NCBI RefSeq assembly: GCF_900110575.1
Contig: NZ_FOEF01000006.1
Span: 186,001-250,000, forward strand
From: Amycolatopsis saalfeldensis
GTDB lineage: Bacteria; Actinomycetota; Actinomycetes; Mycobacteriales; Pseudonocardiaceae
Direction of reading: 5' to 3'
Length of the DNA stretch: 64,000 nt
The notes under the pieces are model-generated. The model did not search any database and had not been told where the DNA came from. It saw only the letters and a list, made by a program, of their open reading frames with translations. Made by a program: the position numbers and the translations under genes. This document shows positions 34,464 to 42,654 of the stretch, piece after piece; the stretch's first letter is position 1; each line of letters begins with the position of its first letter.

Positions 34464-35656
34464 CGATCCAGACCCGGAACGGGCGCGACCTCGTGACCTG
34501 GCTGGCTTTCGGCTGTGTGGCGGCACTTCTGCTCACCGCCGGGCTGTGGCTGGCGCTGCGGGACAACGGCGGCACGAAGCTTTCGGCGTACTTCGGCAAA
34601 ACCGTCGGGCTGTACTCCGGCTCGTCGGTGCGGGTGCTCGGCGTGCCGGTCGGCGAGGTCACCGACGTGACGCCGGCGGGCGACGCGGTCCGGGTCGACA
34701 TGCGGGTGGACGGCGATGTGCCGATCCCCGCGGCCGTCGGCGCCGTGGTGGTCGCGCCCAGCCTGGTCAGCGACCGGTACGTGCAGCTGACCCCGTCGTA
34801 CGACAGCGGCCCGACGCTGGCGAGCGGGACCGTGCTGGCGCGGGACAAGACCGCGACGCCGGTCGAGCTGGACGACCTGTACGCGAGCCTGGACAAGCTG
34901 TCCACCGCGCTCGGCCCGGACGGGGCGAACAAGAACGGTGCCCTGTCGAACGTGCTGGACACCGCGGCCGCGAACCTCAAGGGCAACGGCGCGAACCTCA
35001 ACTCGACCGTCGGCCGGCTGGCCGACCTCGCCGGCACGCTGGACGACTCGAAGGACGACCTGTTCGCCACGGTGCAGAACCTGGATTCGTTCACCTCGGC
35101 GCTGGCGCAGAGCGACAGCCAGCTCAACGAGTTCTACCAGCGCGTGGCCGACGTGAGCGGGTTCCTCGCCGACGATTCCAGCCAGGTCGGGGCGGCACTG
35201 TCCTCTTTGGCCTCCTCGCTCGGCGACGTGCAGCAGTTCGTGGCGGACAACAAGTCCGGCCTGGAGTCCAATGTGGGCAAACTGGCGTCGCTGACCAAGG
35301 TGCTGGTGGACCAGCGGGCCGCGCTCGCCGAGGTGCTCGACATCGCCCCGACCGGCGCCACGAACTTCATCAACTCCTACGACGCGGCCTCGGGCACCAT
35401 CGCGGTGCGCGACAACCTCAACGAGATCACCAACCCGCCGATCCTCACCGTCTGCCGGCTGATCAGCGCGGGCACGCCGAAGCAGGTCCCGGACGCGCTC
35501 GGCACCATCTGCAAACAGCTCGCGCCGGTGCTCGACGGCACGCTGAAGCTGCCGACCGTGCCGCAGGTGCTGAACTCGCTGCAGAACGGCCAGCTGCCAC
35601 CGTTGCCCCTGCCGTTGACCGATGTGCTGACGCAGCTTTCGGGCGGTGGCAAGTGA
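34460..35656 (+). CDS. mce4D: Mce4D
   Basis: A 398-residue MCE subunit: helix LAFGCVAALLLTAGLWLAL (residues about 15-33), MCE domain (YFGKTVGLYSGSSVRVLGVPVGEVTDV), long helical part, and a C-terminal segment with Cys in LTVCRLISAG and GTICKQLAP. Overlaps mce4C (ATGA) and mce4E (GTGA). Confidence 0.92.
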   Translation: MTIQTRNGRDLVTWLAFGCVAALLLTAGLWLALRDNGGTKLSAYFGKTVGLYSGSSVRVLGVPVGEVTDVTPAGDAVRVDMRVDGDVPIPAAVGAVVVAPSLVSDRYVQLTPSYDSGPTLASGTVLARDKTATPVELDDLYASLDKLSTALGPDGANKNGALSNVLDTAAANLKGNGANLNSTVGRLADLAGTLDDSKDDLFATVQNLDSFTSALAQSDSQLNEFYQRVADVSGFLADDSSQVGAALSSLASSLGDVQQFVADNKSGLESNVGKLASLTKVLVDQRAALAEVLDIAPTGATNFINSYDAASGTIAVRDNLNEITNPPILTVCRLISAGTPKQVPDALGTICKQLAPVLDGTLKLPTVPQVLNSLQNGQLPPLPLPLTDVLTQLSGGGK

Positions 35657-36837
35657 AGCGCGTGAAGCAGCGGCTGGCCGGCGTGCTCGCGGGCGTGCTC
35701 GTGCTCGCCGGGTGCAGCGACGGCGGCTTCTCCGGGCTGTACTCCACGCCGCTGCCGGGCGGGCCGGACCTCGGCGACCACCCGTACCACGTCACGGCAC
35801 TGTTCACCGATGTGCTCGACCTGGTGCCGCAGTCGAGTGTGAAGGTCAACGACGTCGCCGTCGGCCGCGTCGACCGCATCACGCTCACGCCGGACACGAA
35901 GGCCGCGCTCGTCGCGATGACCGTGAACGGCGACATTTCCTTGCCTGCCAACGCGCACGCGGAGCTGCGGCAGTCCAGCCTGCTGGGGGAGAAGTTCGTC
36001 GAGCTGAGCCAGCCGACGCAGGAGAAGCCGGCCGGGCACCTCACCGACGGCGCGCAGATCCCGCTCGGGCGCACCAACCGCAACCCCGAGATCGAGGAGG
36101 TGCTGGGCGCGCTTTCGCTGCTGCTCAACGGCGGCGGCGTCGACCAGATCCAGAACATCAGCCACGAGCTGAACGACGCGCTGTCGGGCAATGAGCCGCA
36201 GATGCGCGCGCTGCTGTCCCGAGTGGACGATCTCGCGACCCAGCTCGACGGGCACAAGGCCGAGATCCTGCGCGCGATCGACGGGCTCGGCAAGCTGTCG
36301 CACACGCTCGTCGGGCAGACCCGGAACCTCACCACGGCGCTGGACAATCTGGCTCCGGGGATCAAGATCCTGGCCGATCAGCGCGACCAGCTGGTGGGGA
36401 TGCTGAACGCGTTGAACAAGCTTTCCGGGGTCGCGGTGGACACCGTGAACCGCAGCCGCGACCAGCTCGTGGCGAACCTCAAGGCGCTGGAGCCGACGCT
36501 GCAGAAGCTCGGCGAGGCGGGCCAGAACCTGCCGAACGCGTTGCAGATCCTGCTCACCTACCCGTTCCCGGACTACGCGGGCAACACGATCAAGGGCGAC
36601 TACGCGAACGTCGACGCGACCATCGACCTCGACCTGGACAAGCTGGTGCAGAACTTCACCAACTCCTCGCAGCCGCCGGTCCAGCTGCCGCTCGGCACCG
36701 GCACCGGCACCGGCACCGGCACTGGCACTGGCTCGTCGTCGCCGCTGCCGTTGCCGACCACCGCGCCGCCGGCGAAGAACCAGGGCGGCGTCCTCGGCGG
36801 CCTGCTCGGCACGCTGCTCGGGGGTGGGGCCGGATGA
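35653..36837 (+). CDS. mce4E: Mce4E lipoprotein (LprN-like)
   Basis: A 394-residue MCE subunit made as a lipoprotein: the signal peptide ends in lipobox VLAGCS, with the acylated Cys near residue 21. This is the usual state of the E subunit in mce operons. The MCE domain follows (TALFTDVLDLVPQSSVKVNDVAVGRV). Near the C-terminus a hexanucleotide tract (GGCACC/GGCACT, six units, 36694-36729) codes for six Gly-Thr pairs. Confidence 0.93.
   Translation: MKRVKQRLAGVLAGVLVLAGCSDGGFSGLYSTPLPGGPDLGDHPYHVTALFTDVLDLVPQSSVKVNDVAVGRVDRITLTPDTKAALVAMTVNGDISLPANAHAELRQSSLLGEKFVELSQPTQEKPAGHLTDGAQIPLGRTNRNPEIEEVLGALSLLLNGGGVDQIQNISHELNDALSGNEPQMRALLSRVDDLATQLDGHKAEILRAIDGLGKLSHTLVGQTRNLTTALDNLAPGIKILADQRDQLVGMLNALNKLSGVAVDTVNRSRDQLVANLKALEPTLQKLGEAGQNLPNALQILLTYPFPDYAGNTIKGDYANVDATIDLDLDKLVQNFTNSSQPPVQLPLGTGTGTGTGTGTGSSSPLPLPTTAPPAKNQGGVLGGLLGTLLGGGAG
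36694..36729 (+). repeat. Hexanucleotide microsatellite in mce4E (GGCACY x6)
   Basis: Four GGCACC units followed by two GGCACT units, in frame, giving Gly-Thr repeats in the C-terminal tail. Changes in unit number would alter tail length without a frameshift. Confidence 0.9.
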
Positions 36838-38075
36838 CCAGCCGCAAGACTCGCATCCAGCTCATCGCCTTCGTGGTGATCGCCCTGGTTTCGGTGGTGT
36901 ACGCGGGCGGGCACTACGCGGGGCTCGACCGGCTCTTCGGCTCGCAGGGCTATCAGGTGACCGTGCAGCTCGCCGACTCCGGCGGGGTCTTCGTCAACTC
37001 CGAGGTCGCCTACCGCGGGGTGACGGTGGGCCGGGTTTCGGCGCTGACGCTGACCGGCCACGGCGTCGACGCCCACCTCGACCTCGACTCCGGCGGCCCG
37101 GACATCCCCGCCGACCTGCACGCGCAGGTGGCGGACCGGTCCGCGGTGGGGGAGCAGTTCGTGGACCTGCTGCCGGACCACGACTCCGGCCCGTACCTGC
37201 ACGACGGCTCGGTGATCACGCAGGACCGGACGTCGCTGCCCGCGTCGCCGGACTCCGTGCTGACCCACCTCGACAACCTGGTGGCGAGCGTGCACCCGGA
37301 CTCGCTGAAGACGGTCGTGGACGAGACCTACAACGCGTTCGCGGGCACCGGGCCGCAGCTGCAGAAGCTGCTGGACAGCACGAGTTCCCTGACTGCCACG
37401 GCGGCCCAGTACATCCCGCAGACCCAGGGCCTGCTGGCGAATTCCCGGACGGTGTTCGCCACCCAGGAGCGGCAGGCGGCGAACATCACCTCGTTCGCGA
37501 GCGGGCTGAAGACGATCACCGCGCAGCTCAAGTCGTCGGACCCGGACCTGCGCAAGGTGATCGACGAGGCGCCGCAGCTGAGCCGGCAGATCAGCGACGT
37601 GCTCGCCACCTCGGGCACCGACCTCGGCGTGCTGTTCGCGAACGCGCTGACCACGGCGCAGATCACCTCGGCCCGCACGGACGCGCTCGAGGAGCTGCTC
37701 GTGGCGTACCCGGTGATCGGGGCGTTCTCGCCGACGACCTCGCCGGACGGCACCGGCCACCTCGGCGTGGTGTTCAACTTCTTCGACCCGGCCTCGTGCA
37801 CGAAGGGCTACGAAGGCACGAAGGAGCGCCCCGCCAACGACACCAGCGAAGCGCCGGTGAACATGAACGCCTACTGCGCCGAGCCGCCGGGCAGCCCGAC
37901 CGGCGTGCGCGGCTCGCAGAACGCGCCGTACGCGGGCAAGCCGCCCGCCATTCCCGCGGCACCGCAGGCCTCGGCGCAGACCGCGAGCCCGGACGCGAAC
38001 CAGCTGCCCGGCCTGCTGAGTCAGCTGGGCAAGCCGGCGCAGGGCGGCCTCGGGGCGTTGCTGGGCGGCTCCTGA
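36834..38075 (+). CDS. mce4F: Mce4F
   Basis: A 413-residue MCE subunit with helix IQLIAFVVIALVSVVYAGG (residues about 8-26) and MCE domain (LADSGGVFVNSEVAYRGVTVGRV). The C-terminal 100 residues are Pro/Ala/Gly-rich with a Cys pair (PASCTKGY and MNAYCAEPPG) common to F subunits. The ATG overlaps mce4E by 4 nt and the stop shares one base with the next start. Confidence 0.92.
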   Translation: MTSRKTRIQLIAFVVIALVSVVYAGGHYAGLDRLFGSQGYQVTVQLADSGGVFVNSEVAYRGVTVGRVSALTLTGHGVDAHLDLDSGGPDIPADLHAQVADRSAVGEQFVDLLPDHDSGPYLHDGSVITQDRTSLPASPDSVLTHLDNLVASVHPDSLKTVVDETYNAFAGTGPQLQKLLDSTSSLTATAAQYIPQTQGLLANSRTVFATQERQAANITSFASGLKTITAQLKSSDPDLRKVIDEAPQLSRQISDVLATSGTDLGVLFANALTTAQITSARTDALEELLVAYPVIGAFSPTTSPDGTGHLGVVFNFFDPASCTKGYEGTKERPANDTSEAPVNMNAYCAEPPGSPTGVRGSQNAPYAGKPPAIPAAPQASAQTASPDANQLPGLLSQLGKPAQGGLGALLGGS

Positions 38076-38563
38076 TGCCGGCCCGGCTGCTCGGCGTGGT
38101 CGCGGCGCTGGCCGTGCTCGCCGCCGCCTGGTTCGGCTGGTCGTGGTGGCAGGCCGCGCACGACGACTCGCTGGCCCGCGGCCGTGACCGCGACGCGGTG
38201 CTGGCCGCCGCGAGCACCGAGCTGGTCACGCTGAACACCATCGACTACCGCACCGGCGCGGCCGACGTCGACCGGTGGATCGGCGCCGCCACCGGCCAGT
38301 ACGGCCACGACCTCTCCGGCGACCGCCAGCTGCAGATCGACCGCGCGACGAGCACCAAAACCGTGTCGACGGCGTCGCTCGTGCAAGCCGCCGTGACGGA
38401 GCTGGACCCGGCGGCGGGCACGGCCCGGCTGATCGCGGTGCTCGACGTCCGCGTCGGCACGGCCGGCGCGGCGCCCGTGCCGAAGCAGTCCCGGCTCACG
38501 GTGGACTTCGCGCGCGTCGGCGACGCCTGGAAGGTCGGCGCGGTGCAGGCGGTGGGCTCGTGA
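38075..38563 (+). CDS. Mce-associated membrane protein (Mas4A-like)
   Basis: A 162-residue protein with one N-terminal helix (LGVVAALAVLAAAWFGWSWW) and a small SnoaL/NTF2-like extracytoplasmic domain (DVDRWIGAATGQYGHDLSGDR ... LIAVLDVRVGTAG). It corresponds in position to the Mce-associated gene that follows mce4F in mycobacteria (Rv3493c). Such proteins stabilise the Mce complex. The start codon shares one base with the mce4F stop (TGATG). Confidence 0.87.
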   Translation: MPARLLGVVAALAVLAAAWFGWSWWQAAHDDSLARGRDRDAVLAAASTELVTLNTIDYRTGAADVDRWIGAATGQYGHDLSGDRQLQIDRATSTKTVSTASLVQAAVTELDPAAGTARLIAVLDVRVGTAGAAPVPKQSRLTVDFARVGDAWKVGAVQAVGS

Positions 38564-39090
38564 AGCGCGGCGGGCTCGCGAAGGGCCGTGCGCTCGTGAA
38601 GGGCCGTGCGCTGCCGATCGTCGGCGCCGTCGCGGTGGTGGCGCTCGCGTGTGCGGTGTGGTTCGCCGTGCAGGCTTCGGCTTTGCAGCCGGAGGACAAC
38701 GCGGCGCTGGTCGACCAGTCCGCCACCGCCGAGCTGTGCGACCAGGTCAGCGCGGGCGTGAAAGCCGTGTTCTCCTACGACTACGGCGATCTCGAACGCA
38801 CCACCCGCGCCGCCGCCGACGTGCTCACCGGCGCCGCCGTGGACCAGTACCGGACCCAGTTCGCGGCCGCGGGCAAGCGCGCCGCGGCCGGGAAGCTGAT
38901 CCGCACCACCACGATCCGGTCCATCGGCGTCCGCACACTGCACGGCGACGACGCGTCGCTGCTGCTCTTCCTCGACCAGCAGACCATCACCCCGGGCGGT
39001 GGGGCGCCGCAATCGGCGGTCGCGCAGCTCGGCGTCACCGCCCACCGCGCCGACGGGCAGTGGAAGATCACCGGCCTGGACGCGCTCTAG
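38560..39090 (+). CDS. Second Mce-associated membrane protein (Mas4B-like)
   Basis: A 176-residue protein: a short basic N-terminus containing two Lys-Gly-Arg-Ala-Leu copies, a helix (IVGAVAVVALACAVWFAVQAS) and a NTF2-like domain (VFSYDYGDLERTTRAAADVLTG ... VTAHRADGQWKITGLDAL). It matches the position of Rv3492c, last gene of the mycobacterial mce4 operon. GTG 38560 overlaps the previous stop as GTGA. Its stop overlaps the convergent gene by 4 nt, closing the operon. Confidence 0.87.
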   Translation: MKRGGLAKGRALVKGRALPIVGAVAVVALACAVWFAVQASALQPEDNAALVDQSATAELCDQVSAGVKAVFSYDYGDLERTTRAAADVLTGAAVDQYRTQFAAAGKRAAAGKLIRTTTIRSIGVRTLHGDDASLLLFLDQQTITPGGGAPQSAVAQLGVTAHRADGQWKITGLDAL

Positions 39091-39569
39091 CCGTCCCAGA
39101 CCCCGGCACCCTGGCGCACCACGACGACCGGCGCCGGGTCCGTGGACGGCCACAGGTCGAGGACGTAGCGGAAGTGCGCGCCGTACTCGAAGTCGTTCCA
39201 CTCCGCGTCCGGCGGGCCACTCTCCACATAGGACACCCGTACCCGGTAGCGCCCGGGCTCGACGGGCAGGTGGTGCTCCTGGCTCCGGTAGTCCGAGGGA
39301 CCGGCGACGGTGAGGGTGGCGCCGCGGACCTCCAGATCGGCCTCGACCACGTGCTCGGCGCCGTCGGGAACGGCGGGCCGCGCGGGGTGGACCGAGACCG
39401 CCGCCTCGACCAGGTCGGACCGTGCGGTGGCCACGGCCAGCGAGAACGGCTCGACCGCGATCCGGTGGGAGGTCACCGCTTCCCCGGTCCACCCGCCCTC
39501 GCCCGGCACCCAGGCCGAGGGGTCGCGCACCGAGAACTGACGCTGGTCGGCGTGAACCACGAGAAGCAC
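39087..39569 (-). CDS. Uncharacterised beta-rich small protein
   Basis: A 160-residue protein not assigned to a family with confidence. It is rich in predicted beta strands (RYRVRVSYVESG, VVVVRQGAGVW) with conserved-looking aromatic residues (EWNDFEYGAHFRYVLDLWP) and no Cys, signal peptide or membrane segment. A resemblance to ComJ-like or immunity-type beta-sandwich proteins was considered but not established. TAACGT (39581-39576, minus) ends 6 nt before GTG 39569, giving a plausible leaderless start and supporting the gene as real. Confidence 0.7.
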   Translation of the reverse strand: MLLVVHADQRQFSVRDPSAWVPGEGGWTGEAVTSHRIAVEPFSLAVATARSDLVEAAVSVHPARPAVPDGAEHVVEADLEVRGATLTVAGPSDYRSQEHHLPVEPGRYRVRVSYVESGPPDAEWNDFEYGAHFRYVLDLWPSTDPAPVVVVRQGAGVWDG

Positions 39570-39638
39570 GTGCCCACGTTAGACCCTGGACAGGGGGTCA
39601 TCGGAAATGATAGTGACGCGCGGTTTAGCGTGGTGTCC

Positions 39639-40886
39639 ATGACCACTGCTCCTGTCGACGTCGACTCCGCCCGCCGTGACTACGCGGCGCTCGTCGGCCG
39701 CGGCCTCTCCCTGGACATCACCCGCGGCAAGCCGTCCCCCCGGCAGCTCGACCTCTCGGCCGACCTGCTGACGCTGCCGAACGGCCGGTACAAGGCCGAG
39801 GACGGCACGGACACGCGCAACTACGGCGGCGGCGCCAAGGGCCTGCCGGAGCTGCGCCGGGTGTTCGCCGAAGCGTTGCAGGTCCCGGTGGACCAGCTGC
39901 TCGCCGTGGGCAACTCGAGCCTCGAGCTGATGCACGACGCCGTGGTGCAGTCGCTGCTCAGCGTGCTGCCGGGCGGCGAGCGCCGCTGGGCCGACGAGCC
40001 GCGGGTCGCGATGCTCTGCCCGGTCCCGGGTTACGACCGGCACTTCCACCTCGCCCAGCGGTTCGGCATCGAGCTGATCCAGGTGCCGATGACCGAGGCC
40101 GGCCCGGACATGGACGTGGTCGAGCGCCTCGTCGCCGAGGACGCCGGGATCAAGGGCATCTGGTGCGTGCCGAAGTACTCGAACCCGACCGGCAGCACCT
40201 TCTCCGACGACACCGTGCGCCGGCTGGCGGGCATGGCCACCGCGGCGCCGGACTTCCGGATCTTCTGGGACAACGCCTACGCCGTGCACCACCTCACCGA
40301 TGACGAGCCGGTGCTGGCCGACGTGCTCGCGCTCTGCGCCGAGGCGGGCAACGCGGACCGCGCGTTCGTCTTCGGCTCCACCTCGAAGATCACCCTCGCC
40401 GGGGCCGGCGTCGGGTTCTTCGGCGCGTCGGCGGCCAACATCGCCTGGTGGTCCGGCCTGGTCGCCAAGCGCACGATCGGCCCGGACAAGGTGAACCAGC
40501 TGCGGCACGCGCTGTTCCTGAAGGACGCCGACGGGGTCCGCGCCCACATGCGCAAGCACGCGGAGATCCTGGCGCCGAAGTTCGCCGCGGTGGACCGCAT
40601 CCTGACCGAGGAGCTGGGCGGCTCGGGCCTGGCGAGCTGGACGCGGCCGGCCGGCGGGTACTTCATCACGCTGACCGCGCCCGAGGGCACCGCCAAGGAG
40701 ATCGTGCGGCTGGCCAAGGAGGCGGGCGTCGCGCTGACCCCGGCCGGCGCCACCCACCCGTACGGCGACGACCCGGCCGACGCGACCATCCGCATCGCGC
40801 CGTCCTTCCCCGAGATCGGCGAGCTGGAAGAGGCGGTCCGCGGCCTGGTGGTCTGCCTGCGGCTCGCGGTCGCCGAGCGCGCCTGA
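39639..40886 (+). CDS. Class I aminotransferase, Rv3722c-type aspartate aminotransferase
   Basis: A 415-residue fold-type I PLP enzyme of the divergent subgroup that includes M. tuberculosis Rv3722c, shown in that organism to be the main aspartate aminotransferase. Visible: DITRGKPSPRQLDLS substrate loop, NSSLELMHDAV, the NPTG motif in KYSNPTGSTFSD, DNAYAVHHL, and the PLP Lys in FGSTSKITLAGAG. TAGCGT (39626-39631) ends 7 nt before ATG 39639, so a leaderless transcript is likely. It stands alone between divergent and co-directional unrelated genes. Confidence 0.88.
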   Translation: MTTAPVDVDSARRDYAALVGRGLSLDITRGKPSPRQLDLSADLLTLPNGRYKAEDGTDTRNYGGGAKGLPELRRVFAEALQVPVDQLLAVGNSSLELMHDAVVQSLLSVLPGGERRWADEPRVAMLCPVPGYDRHFHLAQRFGIELIQVPMTEAGPDMDVVERLVAEDAGIKGIWCVPKYSNPTGSTFSDDTVRRLAGMATAAPDFRIFWDNAYAVHHLTDDEPVLADVLALCAEAGNADRAFVFGSTSKITLAGAGVGFFGASAANIAWWSGLVAKRTIGPDKVNQLRHALFLKDADGVRAHMRKHAEILAPKFAAVDRILTEELGGSGLASWTRPAGGYFITLTAPEGTAKEIVRLAKEAGVALTPAGATHPYGDDPADATIRIAPSFPEIGELEEAVRGLVVCLRLAVAERA

Positions 40887-40954
40887 GCCGGATCCGTGCC
40901 GCCATCCGTCCGTTAGGGTCGGTGGCGGCACTTTCTTTTCGGGGGGTTTGGTCG

Positions 40955-42061
40955 ATGCGGGTTCTCGTCGCCGGCGGCGGCATCTCGGGCACGGTCACGG
41001 CGATGGCGCTGCAGCGCGCGGGGCACGAGGCCGTGGTCTTCGAGGCTTACCCGTCCGGCGGAGCGGACGCGGGCGCGTTCCTCACCGTGATGCACAACGG
41101 GATGGACGCCCTGCGCGCGATCGAGGCCGACGGCCCGGTGATCGAGGCGTCGTTCGCCGCCCTCGGCGTCGAGGTGGTCGCGCCCGGCGGTGAAACCGTG
41201 GGCACCCGCGACTTCGACGACGTCGGGCTGGCCGGCCCGCGCACGCTCACCCGCGCCGCGTTCTACCGCGTGCTGCAGGAGGAGGCGGGCCGTCGCGGGA
41301 TCACCGTGACGCACGGGCGCCGGCTGGTCTCGGCCGGATCGGGCCCGGACGGGGTGGTCGCCACCTTCGACGACGGCTCCACCGAATCCGGCGATGTGCT
41401 GATCGGCGCGGACGGCCTGCACTCGGTGGTCCGCACCCTGATCGACCCGGACGCCGACCGGCCGCGCTTCACCGGCCTCACCGTCGTTTACGGCTACACC
41501 CGCGCCGGCGGCTTCCCCCCGGCCCCGGGCGTCTACCGGATGATCCGCGGCAGCCGCGCGGCGTTCGGCTACACCACCGCGCCGGACGGCGCCACGTTCT
41601 GGTTCGCCCGCATCGACGACACCGAGCGGCCCCGCGACGAGATCGCCGCGGTGACCCCGGCGCAGTGGCGCGAGTTCGCGCACGGGAAGTTCGACGGCGA
41701 TCCGTTGCCGTGCGCGGACATCATCGCGGCCACCGGCGACGAGGTCTTCGGCGGCCACTCCTACGACGTGCCGGCCACCCGGCTCTGGTCCACCGGCCGG
41801 ATGGTGCTGGTCGGCGACGCGGCCCACGCGGCGTCCCCGGCGGCCGGGCAGGGCGCTTCGATGGCGCTGGAAGACAGCGTGGTGCTCGCCCTGTGCCTGC
41901 GGGACGAGCCGGACGCGCCCTCGGCCTTCGCCGCGTACGAGCGATTGCGCCGCACCCGCGTCGAAAAGCTGGTGGCCGCGAGCGCGGGCGAGGACGTCGG
42001 CGAGGAGCCCGGCTGGCTGTATCACCACCACATCGACTGGAACGAGCGGATCACTTCCTGA
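40955..42061 (+). CDS. FAD-dependent monooxygenase (salicylate-hydroxylase-like)
   Basis: A 368-residue group A flavin monooxygenase: GGGISGTVTAMALQRAG at the extreme N-terminus, DG motif in IGADGLHSVVRTL, and GD motif in VLVGDAAHAASPAAGQGASMALED. Shorter than the enzyme at 22515 and without its C-terminal thioredoxin-like domain. Substrate unknown. A GGGGGG ribosome binding site precedes ATG 40955. Confidence 0.88.
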   Translation: MRVLVAGGGISGTVTAMALQRAGHEAVVFEAYPSGGADAGAFLTVMHNGMDALRAIEADGPVIEASFAALGVEVVAPGGETVGTRDFDDVGLAGPRTLTRAAFYRVLQEEAGRRGITVTHGRRLVSAGSGPDGVVATFDDGSTESGDVLIGADGLHSVVRTLIDPDADRPRFTGLTVVYGYTRAGGFPPAPGVYRMIRGSRAAFGYTTAPDGATFWFARIDDTERPRDEIAAVTPAQWREFAHGKFDGDPLPCADIIAATGDEVFGGHSYDVPATRLWSTGRMVLVGDAAHAASPAAGQGASMALEDSVVLALCLRDEPDAPSAFAAYERLRRTRVEKLVAASAGEDVGEEPGWLYHHHIDWNERITS

Positions 42062-42101
42062 TTAACGGGTGCGGCGGCCTCGGTCTGGTTACGATCCGTC
42101 C

Positions 42102-42590
42102 ATGACACAACCCGCGCCCCCGCAGCAGTTCCCGATCCTGCTGTCCACTATGAACGATCTGCCCGGCTACCGCGTGGTTCGCGTGTTCGGCGAGGTTTTC
42201 GGGCTGACCGTGCGCAGCCGCAACATGTTCTCCAACATCGGTGCCGGCTTCAAGTCGATGGCGGGCGGTGAGCTCAAGGGCCTGTCGAAGCTGCTGTCGG
42301 ACTCGCGTTACGAGGCGCTGCACCGCCTTTCGCAGGAAGCCATGCAGCACGGCGCGAACGCGGTGCTCGCGTTGCGCTTCGACTGCAACGAGATCGCCCA
42401 GACGGCCAGCGAGATCGCCGCGTACGGCACCGCCGTGTACGTCGTCCCCGAAGGCGGCCAGCAGCCCCCGGCCGGCCAGCAGCAGGGCCAGCAGCAGCCC
42501 CCGGCGGGCCAGCCGCAGCAGGGCCAGCCGCAGGGTCAGCCGCCGCAGCAGCAGCAGTTCCAGCCGCCGCAGAACTTCCAGCAGGGCTGA
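42102..42590 (+). CDS. YbjQ-family protein with Gln/Pro-rich tail
   Basis: A 162-residue protein. Residues about 15-112 form the YbjQ/heavy-metal-binding fold (DLPGYRVVRVFGEVFGLTV ... ALRFDCNEIAQT ... YGTAVYVV); residues 113-162 are almost only Gln, Pro and Gly, an apparently disordered tail not usual for the family. Function unknown. TACGAT (42090-42095) ends 6 nt before the ATG. A strong hairpin follows the stop. Confidence 0.85.
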   Translation: MTQPAPPQQFPILLSTMNDLPGYRVVRVFGEVFGLTVRSRNMFSNIGAGFKSMAGGELKGLSKLLSDSRYEALHRLSQEAMQHGANAVLALRFDCNEIAQTASEIAAYGTAVYVVPEGGQQPPAGQQQGQQQPPAGQPQQGQPQGQPPQQQQFQPPQNFQQG

Positions 42591-42603
42591 GCCCTTCCGC
42601 GAA

Positions 42604-42645
42604 CGCCGATGGCCCCCCGGTCCGCGAACCAGGGGGCCATCGGCG
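42604..42645. terminator. Bidirectional hairpin terminator between ybjQ-like gene and fadD
   Basis: A perfect 14-bp inverted repeat, CGCCGATGGCCCCC (42604-42617) and its complement (42632-42645), with a 14-nt loop. It lies 13 bp after one stop codon and 9 bp after the convergent one, so it can serve both. Confidence 0.88.
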
Positions 42646-42654
42646 TCGAACGGG

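Noticed and set aside
24994..39090. Recent horizontal acquisition of the mce4/sterol locus
   Set aside because: Base composition and codon use look like the flanks, no integrase or flanking repeats are seen, and the order is conserved with mycobacteria, suggesting ancestral inheritance.
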